Notes: a model not told the origin generated them from the letters alone. Counted from the stretch's first letter, positions 18,009 to 26,800 are shown. The stretch: DNA of 64,000 nucleotides from Parasphingopyxis algicola (GCF_013378075.1 NZ_CP051131.1:2182501-2246500), one strand, 5' to 3'. A program made the numbers and translations.

Positions 18009-19115
18009 ATGCGCCTTTGGATAGCGATTGGAGCCCTTTTCATGTCGAGCCAAACCGCCGCGCAAACCGAAGCGGTCGATACCGGCGAAGCCGAATGGAC
18101 GCTCGTCATCCATGGAGGCGCGGGCGTGATCGAACGCGACCGGCTGACGGCCGAACAGAATAGCGCCATTCGCACCGCGCTCGCTCATGCACTCGAAACC
18201 GGCAGCGCTATCCTGCGCGACGGCGGCGCGGCGATCGACGCGATCGAAGCAACGGTGCGCGAGCTCGAGGACGATCCCCATTTCAACGCCGGTCGCGGCG
18301 CCGTTTTCACCTATGACGGCGCGATCGAACATGATGCGTCGATCATGGACGGCTCGACCCGCTCGGCCGGGGCGGTCACCGGCACGTCGCACACCCGCCA
18401 TCCGGTGACGCTCGCGCGGCGCGTAATGACCGAGTCCCCGCATGTCTTCCTGCGCGGCGCGGGCGCGGACTCATTCTCCGTCGAACAGGGGCTCGAACAG
18501 GTCGAGAATGACTGGTTCGAAACCGACGAGCGGCGGCGCCAGCTGGAAGAGATGCTGGCCGGCGAAGCCGAAGGGCTGAGCGCATACGATATCGATCTGA
18601 AATATGGCACGGTAGGCGCAGTGGCGATGGATCGGGACGGCGATGTCGCCGCCGCAACCTCGACCGGGGGGCTGACTGGCAAGCGCTGGGGCCGGATCGG
18701 CGATTCCCCGGTGATCGGCGCGGGCACCTATGCCGACAATCGCGGCTGTGCGGTCTCCGCGACCGGTTCCGGCGAATATTTCATCCGGGTCGGCGTGGCG
18801 CACGAAATCTGCGCGCAGATTCGCTTCCGCTTCGAACAGCGGCTGGCCGGAGCGCGTGCGTCCGTGCGCGCCGACAGCGACGGCATGCCGGACCATTATA
18901 TCCATGCCAGCGAATTCGGCCTCGAAGCCGCCGATATTCAGGAAATCGCCGACCGCGTGATCGCCGAAATGGGCGCGCTGGGCGGATCGGGCGGCGTGAT
19001 CGTCGCGACGCCCTGGGGCACGGGCACCTATGCGTTCAACACGCCCGGCATGTATCGCGGCATGGCGTCGAGCAATGGCGGGGCCAGCGTCGCCATCTAT
19101 GGCGACGAGGACTAG
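18009..19115 (+). CDS. Secreted isoaspartyl peptidase/L-asparaginase (Ntn hydrolase)
   Basis: The 368-residue precursor has a signal peptide (to about residue 19) and the plant-type asparaginase fold, beginning LVIHGGAGVI. The autocleavage site is visible as KYGTVGAVA, which makes Thr201 the N-terminal nucleophile of the beta subunit. The conserved ATSTGGLTGKR block follows. The enzyme removes isoaspartyl residues from peptides. The signal peptide is a difference from cytoplasmic IaaA and points to periplasmic peptide use. Confidence 0.9.
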   Translation: MRLWIAIGALFMSSQTAAQTEAVDTGEAEWTLVIHGGAGVIERDRLTAEQNSAIRTALAHALETGSAILRDGGAAIDAIEATVRELEDDPHFNAGRGAVFTYDGAIEHDASIMDGSTRSAGAVTGTSHTRHPVTLARRVMTESPHVFLRGAGADSFSVEQGLEQVENDWFETDERRRQLEEMLAGEAEGLSAYDIDLKYGTVGAVAMDRDGDVAAATSTGGLTGKRWGRIGDSPVIGAGTYADNRGCAVSATGSGEYFIRVGVAHEICAQIRFRFEQRLAGARASVRADSDGMPDHYIHASEFGLEAADIQEIADRVIAEMGALGGSGGVIVATPWGTGTYAFNTPGMYRGMASSNGGASVAIYGDED

Positions 19116-19131
19116 CCGCCGGCGCCTTCGT

Positions 19132-19176
19132 CATCTTCGGGGAAGATGCGGGGCCGGGAATCAAGGTTCCCGGCCC
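19132..19176. terminator. Two hairpins between convergent peptidase and pal genes
   Basis: CATCTTC/GAAGATG (19132-19148, 3-nt loop) is followed by a perfect 10-bp stem GGGCCGGGAA/TTCCCGGCCC (19151-19176, 6-nt loop). Both sit in the 90-bp gap between convergent genes, the position of a shared bidirectional terminator. Neither strand has a clear T-run after the stem, so Rho-independent action is uncertain. Confidence 0.5.
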
Positions 19177-19205
19177 GAAAAGGAATCGGACAATCGCGCG
19201 GGTGG

Positions 19206-19724
19206 CTAGCCAATCGGCACGATGGTCACCGCGCGGCGGTTCTGCGCCCAGCTGGCAGGATCGGAGCCCAGCGCGACCGGCCGTTCCTTGCCATAGCTGA
19301 TCACCGTCATCCGCGATGCATCGACGCCGCGCGCGGCCAGATAGTTGGACGCCGCATTGGCGCGGCGTTCGCCGAGCGCGAGATTATATTCGCGCGTGCC
19401 GCGCTCGTCGCAATGGCCTTCGATGGTGACCCGGACGCCGGGATTGGTAACCAGCCAGCGCGCCTGCGAATCGAGGATCGCGCGATCTTCGGGGTCGATA
19501 TCGTAGGAATCGGTTTCGAAGAAGATCGTGTCGCTGGCGGCGTTGGCGAGGAAATCCTCGCGGCTGCCGGGCGCGGGGCCCGTTGGAGCGGGCGGCGCCG
19601 TTTCCGGCCCGGTCGCGCCAACCGGCGGCGGCGGCAGGTCGTCGGGCGCTTCGCGGGAACAGGCGCCGAGCGCGAGTGCCGAGCCGGCAGCGAGGAAAAT
19701 CGCGGTTCTGGAAAAGTTGGTCAT
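19206..19724 (-). CDS. pal: Peptidoglycan-associated lipoprotein
   Basis: Pal anchors the outer membrane to peptidoglycan and is the target of TolB. The 172-residue protein has a lipobox (LALGAC, lipidated Cys22), a Pro-rich linker and an OmpA-type peptidoglycan-binding domain with EGHCDERGTREYNLALGERRA. It is the last gene of the ybgC-tolQRAB-pal cluster, 83 bp after tolB. The usual CpoB (YbgF) gene does not follow in this window. Confidence 0.97.
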   Translation of the reverse strand: MTNFSRTAIFLAAGSALALGACSREAPDDLPPPPVGATGPETAPPAPTGPAPGSREDFLANAASDTIFFETDSYDIDPEDRAILDSQARWLVTNPGVRVTIEGHCDERGTREYNLALGERRANAASNYLAARGVDASRMTVISYGKERPVALGSDPASWAQNRRAVTIVPIG

Positions 19725-19807
19725 GGTTTCGATCCTTTTCTTCTTGCGACGCGGCCCCGCCTTATGCCGCCAGTCTTCACGCGGGAGTCAAGTGGGTCGT
19801 GCGCCAG

Positions 19808-21181
19808 TCAGTTCCTGAGCGGCGACCAGGAGGGGTCGGAAGCCCCCACCGGCGTCGGCAACCGGCGGACCATCCTGCCGGTGACATCGACCGACCAGAG
19901 GCTGGGCAGCGTGTTGCCGCGCGGGGTCCGGAAGAAATGGATGACGCGGCCGTTCGGCGCCCAGCTCGGGCCCTCGTCCTGCCAGCTGTTGGTCAGAATG
20001 CGCTCGCCCGATCCGTCCGAACGCATGACGCCGATCCGGAAACCGCCACCCAACCGGGTGAAGGCGACGAGATTACCGCGCGGGCTCCATTCGGGCGTCG
20101 CATAGCGGCCGCCGCCGAAGCTGATCCGGCGCTGGTTCGAGCCGTCGGCGTTCATCACATAGAGCTGCTGGCCGCCCGAACGATCGCTTTCGAAAACGAT
20201 ACGCCGGCCGTCGGGCGAATAGCTCGCACTGGTATCGATGCCCGGCGTGTTGGTGAGCCGGACGGGCCGTCCGCCCGATACCGGAACGCGATAGATATCG
20301 CTGTTGCCGTTGACCGCCATCGAGAAGACGACATAGCGGCTGTCCGGCGAATAGCGCGGCGCGAATGTCATATAGGGCGCGTCGACGAGCAGCCGCTGGC
20401 GGCCGGTCTCCAGATCGTAGATATAGACCCGCGGCTCGTCGTTCAGATAGCTCATATAGGTTATCGTCCTCCCGTCCGGCGCATAGCGCGGCGTCAGCAC
20501 GATCGACTGGCCGTTCGTCAGGAAGCGGTGATTGGCGCCGTCGGTATCCATCACCGCGATGCGGCGCACCCGGTTATCCTTGGGGCCGCTCTCCGCGACA
20601 TAGACGATCCGGCTGTCGAAATAGGCGCCCTCGCCGGTCAGCCGAGCATAGACCATGTCGGCGCAGCGATGCGCAGCGCGGCGCCAATCGGCATAGTCGA
20701 CCTCGTAGCCCGCGCGTTCGAGCGGCGCCTGGGCGAAGACGTCGTACAGATAGCAGCCGACCGTCAGCCGGCCGTTATTGCCCGCTTGGACGTAACCCTG
20801 GACGAGATTCTGCGCGCCGACCTGACTCCAGGCCGGATAGTCGGGCGCGGTCACCTGTGGCATGTCGACATCGCGCAGGAACTGCCGGGCGACCGGATTG
20901 AAGAATCCGGAATTGCGCAAATCGTCCTCGATGACGCGCGCGACCTGGCGGCCGAGATCCTCGGTATTGCCGGCCGGCGTACCGACCGCGCGCGGCGTCG
21001 GCATGTCGGGAATCGCGATCGCAGTCGGGTTCGAAATTCCTCCGACGACATCGCCTTCGATCGGGCCGGATGCCGGTTCGTCCTGGGCGACGGCGGCGCT
21101 GCCGAGCGCGGCCAGGCACAAACCAAGCGCCAGTTGGCGAACGGCCGAAAGGGAAGGGATCGAAAAGGCCATGATGTTCAT
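19808..21181 (-). CDS. tolB: Tol-Pal system periplasmic protein TolB
   Basis: The 457-residue precursor has a signal peptide, an N-terminal alpha/beta domain and a six-bladed beta-propeller with repeated TPRYAPDGRTI, APRYSPDSRYVVF and ASYSPDGRRIVFESDRSGG blocks. TolB shuttles between TolA and Pal during outer-membrane constriction. Another Met three codons after the first is an equally possible start. It begins 5 bp after the tolA stop. Confidence 0.97.
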   Translation of the reverse strand: MNIMAFSIPSLSAVRQLALGLCLAALGSAAVAQDEPASGPIEGDVVGGISNPTAIAIPDMPTPRAVGTPAGNTEDLGRQVARVIEDDLRNSGFFNPVARQFLRDVDMPQVTAPDYPAWSQVGAQNLVQGYVQAGNNGRLTVGCYLYDVFAQAPLERAGYEVDYADWRRAAHRCADMVYARLTGEGAYFDSRIVYVAESGPKDNRVRRIAVMDTDGANHRFLTNGQSIVLTPRYAPDGRTITYMSYLNDEPRVYIYDLETGRQRLLVDAPYMTFAPRYSPDSRYVVFSMAVNGNSDIYRVPVSGGRPVRLTNTPGIDTSASYSPDGRRIVFESDRSGGQQLYVMNADGSNQRRISFGGGRYATPEWSPRGNLVAFTRLGGGFRIGVMRSDGSGERILTNSWQDEGPSWAPNGRVIHFFRTPRGNTLPSLWSVDVTGRMVRRLPTPVGASDPSWSPLRN

Positions 21182-21186
21182 GCTCC

Positions 21187-21954
21187 TCAGGTCAATTGCG
21201 CCGGGATGAAATTCAGGACGACGTCGCTCCAGCCATCTTCATAAAGCGCATCGGGCAGTGGCGGCAGCGGACAGCGCGGGTTGAGAACGGCGCTACGCGC
21301 CGCCTCGACCATCTGCGATTCATATTGGCGGTTCGAGCCGTTAACGCCGCGGGCACCCAGCACGCTGACCTGATTGCGACCCAAGGTCCCGTCGGGGGCG
21401 GGCTGGATGCGCAGCCGTACGACGATATCCTCGGCCGCCGTGCCGCTCAGCGAGCCGAGATTGTAACAGGGCCGGACCGCATTCACGATCCGGCTGATCA
21501 GGTTGGAGCGGTCCGATGCGCTGACCGCCGCCTGCGAGGCCGATGTCCCCGTATCGTTCGACGTGCCGATACCGTCGGTGATGCCGGCGATCCGCGACGA
21601 GCGGCGCTGAGGCGGACGGCGTTCAGGCTGAGGCCGGCTCTCGGGCATCGGATCCGCGCGGCGCTCCACGGGTGGGGGCGGGGCGGGGCTCGGCGTCACG
21701 CTGGGTTGCGGCAGGGGTTCGATTTCCGGCGGGGTCATCGAATCGAGATCGTTTTCGAGATCGCGCCGTTCCGAAGCGGGTGCGGGCCGATCGGTCGCCG
21801 TCGCGAATGCGCCGATATCGCCCGACAAGGTCACGGCCACGGCTTCGCGCCGGGGCACCTCGTCGCGCGTCAGCAGGGTGAAGGACAGCAAGGTGAACAG
21901 GGCGACATGGCCGATCGCCGCGGCGCCGAGACCGATACGCTCCGCCCGATCCAT
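21187..21954 (-). CDS. tolA: Cell envelope protein TolA
   Basis: The 255-residue protein has one N-terminal transmembrane helix (about 12-32), a Pro/Arg-rich periplasmic linker and a C-terminal TonB/TolA-like domain with paired Cys (PCYNL and PRCPL). It couples TolQR motor energy to TolB-Pal. The linker is short compared with enterobacterial TolA. The ATG at 21954 overlaps the tolR stop (ATGA). A longer open frame upstream in the same phase is the tolR gene read in another frame and was not used. Confidence 0.93.
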   Translation of the reverse strand: MDRAERIGLGAAAIGHVALFTLLSFTLLTRDEVPRREAVAVTLSGDIGAFATATDRPAPASERRDLENDLDSMTPPEIEPLPQPSVTPSPAPPPPVERRADPMPESRPQPERRPPQRRSSRIAGITDGIGTSNDTGTSASQAAVSASDRSNLISRIVNAVRPCYNLGSLSGTAAEDIVVRLRIQPAPDGTLGRNQVSVLGARGVNGSNRQYESQMVEAARSAVLNPRCPLPPLPDALYEDGWSDVVLNFIPAQLT

Positions 21955-22484
21955 CAGATCGGCTCCACTTCGGCCGGATCGAGCAATTCGATCTCTTCGC
22001 CATCCGGCGCATCTTTTGAGCGTGCATCGGCTTCGTCGGGCGTGGCGCCTTCCTCGCCCGGCGCCGTCGTCAGCAGCGAGATGCGATTGAGGCCCGCCCG
22101 GTTCAGTTCGCCCATGACAAGCATGACGCGGCCATAGTCGAGCGTCGTATCGGCGCGCAGAAACACCGCATGACCGTCCGGGCCCGACGGCCGTGCGGCA
22201 ATCGTACTCAGGGTCGAAGCGAGCTCGACATCGGTGATCGCGATATCGTCGATAAATATCCGCCCGGTTTCGTCGATCGCGATCTGGGTCGGCTCGCTTT
22301 CCTGGTCGAGCGCGCCGGCCCGGCTCTCGGGCAATCGCACCGGAACACCCGAGGCCAGCAGCGGCGCCGTCACCATGAAGATGATCAGCAGCACCAGCAT
22401 CACGTCGACAAAAGGCGTGACGTTGATCTCGGACATCGGCACCCGCCGGCCGCGCATCGACTGGGAGGGAAGCTGCATCGCCAT
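21954..22484 (-). CDS. tolR: Tol-Pal system protein TolR (ExbD family)
   Basis: The 176-residue protein has the ExbD/TolR signature: MSEINVTPFVDVMLVLLIIFMV with the proton-path Asp in the single transmembrane helix, then a small periplasmic domain. It ends in a longer acidic tail (about 30 residues) than most TolR proteins. Its start is separated from tolQ by 265 bp of repeats, unusual for two genes whose products form one motor, while its stop overlaps tolA. Confidence 0.95.
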   Translation of the reverse strand: MAMQLPSQSMRGRRVPMSEINVTPFVDVMLVLLIIFMVTAPLLASGVPVRLPESRAGALDQESEPTQIAIDETGRIFIDDIAITDVELASTLSTIAARPSGPDGHAVFLRADTTLDYGRVMLVMGELNRAGLNRISLLTTAPGEEGATPDEADARSKDAPDGEEIELLDPAEVEPI

Positions 22485-22749
22485 CAGAGATTGTTCCTTT
22501 GGTCAGACTCGACCTTGCGGTCGAGCGCCGTACCGGCCCGCACCCCCTCCCGGAGTTTTCCGTCAGACTCGGGCCTCGCGACCCGAGCGCGGTACCGGCC
22601 CGCTCCCCCTCCCGACCTCTCATTGAGTATACCGTGTTGGGAGGTCGGGAGGGGGAGCGGGCCGGTACCGCGACGTTGCGACAGCAACGTTCTGACAAAC
22701 AGAATCCGGTGCCGCGATTTCGCGTCAGCGAAATTCTGACAAAACGCTC
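22485..22749. repeat. Cluster of four hairpin repeat units between tolQ and tolR
   Basis: Each unit runs TCAGA, a stem-loop, then GCGGTACCGGCCCGC-type sequence and a C-rich block. Units A (22503-22560) and B (22563-22619) point one way. Units C (22641-22695) and D (22706-22739, partial) point the other. The stems differ in sequence (CTCGACC, CTCGGG, ACGTTGC, ATTTCGC) but each is matched by its own complement. The tails of B and C form a perfect 32-bp inverted repeat (22588-22619 with 22641-22672, loop 21 nt). No gene is present. This could process, attenuate or stabilise the tol mRNA. Confidence 0.85.
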
Positions 22750-23445
22750 TCATCGCGCGGCCTCCAGCTCGTGGCTCAAGGTCGCGTGGAGACCATCGGC
22801 ATAGCGGATCAGCCGCGCCTCGAGCCGGTTCAGGCCGTGCGTCAGCCGGTTATAGGCGATCACGGCCGGTATCGCGGCGAACAGGCCGAGCGCGGTCGCG
22901 AACAGCGCCTCGGCAATGCCGGGCGCGACGACGTCGAGGCTGGTCGAGGCCTGCCCCGCAATATCGGTAAAGGCGCGCATGATGCCCCAGACCGTGCCGA
23001 ACAGACCGACAAAGGGTGCAACCGAGCCGACGGTCGCGAGGATGTTGAGCCGGTCGGTCAGCTTGTCCATTTCGGCCGCGACCGCGGCGCCCATCGCCGT
23101 CGCCAGCCGCTGGCGCGTGCCGGGCCGGTCGATCGTGCCGTTTTTCGTCGAGCGCCGCCATTCGGACAGCCCGGCGCTGAACACCTTGGCGGCCGAATTG
23201 TCGTCGCCGCCCCGCGCGTCGTAAAAGCGGTCGATATCCTCTGCGCGCCAGAAATCGCGCTCGAACCGCTCGCTCCGCTTGCGCATGCCGCCGATCTTGC
23301 GGCCATGGCTGATAATGATCGCCCAGGTCCAGATACTCGCCAGCAGCAATCCGATCATCACCAGTTTGACGACGATATCGGCCTGCAGGAACAGGGTCAG
23401 CGGGTTCATCAGCGATTCGCTCGCGCCGAATTCGAATCCTCCCAT
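22750..23445 (-). CDS. tolQ: Tol-Pal system protein TolQ (MotA/ExbB family)
   Basis: The 231-residue protein has the three transmembrane helices of the MotA/TolQ/ExbB proton channel family, with the conserved block SVAPFVGLFGTVWGIMRAF and the late helix GLFAAIPAVIAYN. It forms the TolQR motor. I chose the ATG at 23445, starting MGGFEFGAS. A Met at residue 13 (MNPLTLFL) is an alternative. It lies 8 bp after ybgC. Confidence 0.96.
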   Translation of the reverse strand: MGGFEFGASESLMNPLTLFLQADIVVKLVMIGLLLASIWTWAIIISHGRKIGGMRKRSERFERDFWRAEDIDRFYDARGGDDNSAAKVFSAGLSEWRRSTKNGTIDRPGTRQRLATAMGAAVAAEMDKLTDRLNILATVGSVAPFVGLFGTVWGIMRAFTDIAGQASTSLDVVAPGIAEALFATALGLFAAIPAVIAYNRLTHGLNRLEARLIRYADGLHATLSHELEAAR

Positions 23446-23453
23446 AGCGTTTA

Positions 23454-23909
23454 TTATTCTCCTATTTTCAAACGCTTGAACGTCTCGACCCATTCGCGCG
23501 GCTGGCGCATCGGCCGGCCGCTCGGGGCGACCAGCGCGGCGGTAACGTCCGCATCGGTCAATATGTCGCTGCCGCGCATGACTCGTTGATGAATGGCGCA
23601 GCTCGCCGCCCGGACGCCGGTGACATGGCTGACGACGAGAAGGTCGTCATCGAGCTTCGCCGGCATGCGATACTTTATGGCCAGATCGACCACCGCATAG
23701 GCGCCTTCGTCCGCCTCAATCGTCGCACGCTGATCGACACCGGCGAGCCGCAACATGTCCGACCGGGCTCGCTCCATGAAGCGCAGATAGTTGGCGTGAT
23801 AGACGATTCCGGAGAGATCCGTGTCCTCGAAATAGACGCGCACCGGGAAGCGATGCTCCTTGTCGTCGAAATAGCCGGAAACCGGCCGGTCACGTATATC
23901 ATCGCTCAT
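23454..23909 (-). CDS. ybgC: Tol-Pal system-associated acyl-CoA thioesterase
   Basis: YbgC is a hotdog thioesterase encoded at the head of tol-pal operons. The 151-residue protein carries the YbgC/FadM motif YFEDTDLSGIVYHANYLRFMERAR, with the catalytic Asp in EDTD. Family members act on short or phospholipid-related acyl-CoA/ACP. It is followed 8 bp later by tolQ and preceded by ruvB 80 bp upstream. Confidence 0.95.
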   Translation of the reverse strand: MSDDIRDRPVSGYFDDKEHRFPVRVYFEDTDLSGIVYHANYLRFMERARSDMLRLAGVDQRATIEADEGAYAVVDLAIKYRMPAKLDDDLLVVSHVTGVRAASCAIHQRVMRGSDILTDADVTAALVAPSGRPMRQPREWVETFKRLKIGE

Positions 23910-23989
23910 GCCTCCAGCCTTAGCCGGGCGGGACTCGCCGTAAAAGCGCGGATTTTCGGATTGTCGCGGCGGGGCAACCGGTGAGCGCG

Positions 23990-25012
23990 CTAATCGAACA
24001 GCCCATCTTCCGCAGACTTTGGCGGATTCAGCCCCAAATGCTTCCAGCCGCGGACATTGAGCGCCCGCCCCCGTGCCGTCCGCGCGACGAGGCCGAGCTG
24101 GATCAGATAGGGCTCGATCACCTCCTCGATCGTATCGCGGGGCTCGGACAGGCCGGCCGCCAAGGTTTCGACGCCGACCGGACCGCCTTTGTAGATATCG
24201 GCGATCATCGTCAGGTAACGCCGGTCCATCATGTCGAGGCCAAGCGCGTCGACCTCGAGCCGGGTGAGCGCGGCATCGGCGGTCTTGGCATCGACCTCCT
24301 TCACGCTGTCGACATGGGCGAAATCGCGGACGCGGCGCAGAAGCCTTCCGGCAATCCGCGGCGTACCGCGCGCCCGGGCGGCGATCTCGCGCGCACCATC
24401 GTCGGTGATGGCGAGATCAAGCAAACTCGCGGCACGGCGAACCACCAGTTCGAGCTCCTCGACGCTGTAGAAGGTCAGACGCACCGGGATACCGAACCGG
24501 TCGCGCAGCGGCGTCGTGATCAGCCCCTGCCGCGTCGTCGCGCCGACCAGGGTGAATTGCGGCAGGTCGATCCGCACCGAACGCGCCGACGGGCCCTCGC
24601 CGATGATCAGGTCGAGCGCCCGGTCCTCCATCGCCGGATAGAGGATTTCCTCGACCGCCGGAGCGAGCCGGTGGATCTCGTCGATGAACAGGACGTCGCC
24701 ATCCTCGAGATTGGTCAGGAGCGCGGCGAGATCGCCGGCCTTGGCGATGACCGGCCCGGACGTCGCCCGGAATCCGACGCCGAGCTCGCGCGCGACGATC
24801 TGCGCCAAGGTCGTCTTGCCGAGCCCCGGCGGCCCGAACAGCATGACATGGTCGAGCGCATCCGACCGCTTCTTCGCCGCCGCGATAAAGACGCGCAGAT
24901 TGTCGCACGCGGATTTCTGCCCGATAAATTCGGCCAGCGTCTTGGGCCGCAGCGCTGCGTCCGCATCCTCCGTCTTGCGCTCGGGGGAGATATGGCGGTC
25001 GGTGTCAGTCAT
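23990..25012 (-). CDS. ruvB: Holliday junction branch migration helicase RuvB
   Basis: RuvB is the AAA+ motor of branch migration. The 340-residue protein has Walker [10 protein letters not shown], Walker [11 protein letters not shown], sensor GATTRQG and a C-terminal winged-helix domain. The ATG at 25012 follows the stop of the upstream small gene by 1 nt. A GTG five codons earlier is an alternative that overlaps that gene. In many relatives ruvB follows ruvA directly, but here two extra genes lie between. Confidence 0.96.
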   Translation of the reverse strand: MTDTDRHISPERKTEDADAALRPKTLAEFIGQKSACDNLRVFIAAAKKRSDALDHVMLFGPPGLGKTTLAQIVARELGVGFRATSGPVIAKAGDLAALLTNLEDGDVLFIDEIHRLAPAVEEILYPAMEDRALDLIIGEGPSARSVRIDLPQFTLVGATTRQGLITTPLRDRFGIPVRLTFYSVEELELVVRRAASLLDLAITDDGAREIAARARGTPRIAGRLLRRVRDFAHVDSVKEVDAKTADAALTRLEVDALGLDMMDRRYLTMIADIYKGGPVGVETLAAGLSEPRDTIEEVIEPYLIQLGLVARTARGRALNVRGWKHLGLNPPKSAEDGLFD

Positions 25013-25013
25013 A

Positions 25014-25298
25014 TCAGAGGCACTCACCGTGGAGACCGCAACCTATTGTCATCCAACCCATAAAGCAGATCGGAGTCATAACGAGAACATAAGTGAGGCT
25101 TCCGCCGACGCGCGTCCAGAAGCCATCAATCGCCGCACTTGTTGCGGCCGCTCCGATAGCCAACGAGATCAAAAATGCGATCAGCACAAGTCCATTGTTT
25201 GTATCGGGAACGAGTATCGCCGCGGTGATTGTTGCTAGGACAGGCAATACGATGGCACCAAGCATCAGAAGATTTGCACGAACTTTCGCGTCAGTCAT
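25014..25298 (-). CDS. Small membrane protein inserted between ruvA and ruvB
   Basis: The 94-residue protein has two to three hydrophobic helices and no family I recognise. The coding region is about 51% GC, well below its neighbours, with codons such as TTG, ATA-like and AAT used more freely, so it may be a recent arrival. The ATG at 25298 overlaps the stop of the GFA gene by 8 bp, and its own stop lies 1 nt before ruvB. It is therefore inside the operon and translated with it. Confidence 0.6.
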   Translation of the reverse strand: MTDAKVRANLLMLGAIVLPVLATITAAILVPDTNNGLVLIAFLISLAIGAAATSAAIDGFWTRVGGSLTYVLVMTPICFMGWMTIGCGLHGECL

Positions 25299-25692
25299 AA
25301 TGCTCAACCTCGTCGCCCGGGATCGTCACCCAGGAATGTTTCCGCGCTTCCCAAACCGAAAATTTCGGTGCCGGGAAATCCGGATCGATGAACAGGCCGA
25401 CGGGAATCGCGATCGCACCAGGTATCGGGCCGCCCATATACCAGACGGTCGTCCCGCAGGTCGGACAGAAGCGATAGGTCGTGATATTGCCGGCGTCGGT
25501 CGTCCGTTCCCAGACGGAGCTTTCGCCCTCAATCGTGACCTTGTCGGCGGGCCAGCGAGCCTGCTCACCGAACGGCGATCCGCTGCGCTGCTGACAGGCG
25601 AAACAATGGCACACCGAGACCCGGATAGGTTCGCCTTCGCAGGTGGCGGACAGCTGGCCGCAACGGCAGGAGGCTTTATGCACGACGGTCAT
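25291..25692 (-). CDS. GFA-family zinc protein (Mss4-like fold)
   Basis: The 133-residue protein matches the GFA/CENP-V family, with zinc-binding pairs CRCG, CHCFACQ and FCPTCGT. Family members were linked to formaldehyde-glutathione adducts, but most have no proven enzyme activity. The ATG overlaps the ruvA stop (ATGA), so it is translated from the ruv mRNA. No glutathione or formaldehyde genes lie nearby, so the position looks like an insertion rather than a functional link. Confidence 0.88.
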   Translation of the reverse strand: MTVVHKASCRCGQLSATCEGEPIRVSVCHCFACQQRSGSPFGEQARWPADKVTIEGESSVWERTTDAGNITTYRFCPTCGTTVWYMGGPIPGAIAIPVGLFIDPDFPAPKFSVWEARKHSWVTIPGDEVEHYD

Positions 25693-26285
25693 TTTGCCGC
25701 CTTCTTCAACGCCACGCGCACCAGCGCATCGAGGCTCGCGTCGTCGCCCAATTCGCCTTGCGCAGCAGCGACGGCCGCCGTCGCTTCGGCGGGCTTGAAG
25801 CCGAGATTGAGGAGCGCGGAGACGGCATCTGCGGACGCACCGGCGGGTGCGGGTGTCGCGCTTCCGCCCGAAACCGTCGCAATGCCGCCGACCTTGTCTT
25901 TCAGCTCATTGGCGATGCGGCTCGCCAGTTTCGGGCCGACGCCCGGCGTCCGCGCCAGCATCGCGGCATCGCCGGCCGCTATAGCCGCCTGAATTTCGCC
26001 GGTCTCCAGCGTTGAGAGGATGGCGAGCGCAACCTTGCTGCCGACACCCTGCACGCTGCCCAGCATCCGGAACCAGTCCCGCTCGCCGGCGCTCGCAAAG
26101 CCCACCAGCCGTATGAAATCGTCGCCGACCAGCATCTCGGTATGGATAGTGACATCGCCCCCGACCGGCCCCAGCGCCTCCAGGGTCCGCGACGAGGCGG
26201 CGACCAGATAGCCGACCCCCTGCACGTCGATCACCGCATGATCGGCGGCGCTCGATTCCAATATCCCTTTGAGCTTGGCGATCAT
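25689..26285 (-). CDS. ruvA: Holliday junction DNA-binding protein RuvA
   Basis: RuvA binds four-way junctions and recruits RuvB. The 198-residue protein has the OB-fold start [10 protein letters not shown], two helix-hairpin-helix motifs including [11 protein letters not shown] and [14 protein letters not shown], an Ala/Gly-rich linker and a C-terminal RuvB-contact domain ([13 protein letters not shown]). The start overlaps the ruvC stop and the stop overlaps the next gene start, both as ATGA. Confidence 0.96.
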   Translation of the reverse strand: MIAKLKGILESSAADHAVIDVQGVGYLVAASSRTLEALGPVGGDVTIHTEMLVGDDFIRLVGFASAGERDWFRMLGSVQGVGSKVALAILSTLETGEIQAAIAAGDAAMLARTPGVGPKLASRIANELKDKVGGIATVSGGSATPAPAGASADAVSALLNLGFKPAEATAAVAAAQGELGDDASLDALVRVALKKAAK

Positions 26286-26800
26286 GCAGCCCGCCCTTCG
26301 GCTTTGCTCAGGGCAGGCTCCACGGCCTTGGCGCTGGCGCGGTGATGGGCATGGGCGATGGCGACGGCCAGTGCGTCAGCCGCATCCGCTCCGGCAATCT
26401 GCGCGCCGGGCAGCAGGACGGACACCATCGCGTGGATCTGCGCCTTGTCCGCGCCGCCCGTGCCGACCACGGCTTTCTTGACCAGGCGGGGCGCATATTC
26501 GCCGATCGGCAAACCGGCCTCGGCCAGCACGAGCATCAAGGCGCCCCGCGCCTGGCCCAGTTTGAGCGTCGACTGTGCGTTGCTGTTGACGAAGACCTCC
26601 TCGATGCCGGCATCCACCGGCGCATGATCGGCTAAGACTGCGCGCAGGCCATCAGCGAGTGTCACCAGCCGCGCCGCCATCGGCGCCTTCGCATCCGTCC
26701 GGATCTGCCCGTTGGCGATATGCGACAGCCGGTTGCCCTCCGCCGCGATGACGCCCCAGCCGGTGCAGGCGAGCCCCGGGTCGAGGCCGATCAGCTTCAG
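26282..26800 (-). CDS. ruvC: Crossover junction endonuclease RuvC, apparent CTG start
   Basis: RuvC cuts Holliday junctions. Upstream of the first in-frame ATG (26680) the same frame encodes the essential N-terminus [18 protein letters not shown], including the catalytic Asp of LDPG. No ATG, GTG or TTG precedes it in frame nearby. The best start is CTG at 26800-26798, which overlaps the yebC stop as CTGA and gives MKLIGLDPG and 172 residues. The other acidic residues are visible (IEEVF, and the late [16 protein letters not shown]). The C-terminus is extended by about 18 residues coming from a repeat-like sequence. Confidence 0.88.
   Translation of the reverse strand: MKLIGLDPGLACTGWGVIAAEGNRLSHIANGQIRTDAKAPMAARLVTLADGLRAVLADHAPVDAGIEEVFVNSNAQSTLKLGQARGALMLVLAEAGLPIGEYAPRLVKKAVVGTGGADKAQIHAMVSVLLPGAQIAGADAADALAVAIAHAHHRASAKAVEPALSKAEGRAA
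26293..26314. repeat. Repeat-like palindrome inside the 3' end of ruvC
   Basis: GCCCTTCGGCTTTGCTCAGGGC is an imperfect palindrome with outer arms GCCCT/AGGGC. It resembles the short CCTTCGACA..GCTCAGG repeats scattered through sphingomonad genomes. It encodes the odd PALSKAEG tail of RuvC. The resemblance is from memory and no second copy was seen in this window. Confidence 0.4.

Noticed and set aside
26282-26680. ruvC as a truncated pseudogene starting at ATG 26680
   Set aside because: The missing N-terminus, with the catalytic Asp, is encoded in frame directly upstream, so the gene is complete if CTG is accepted.
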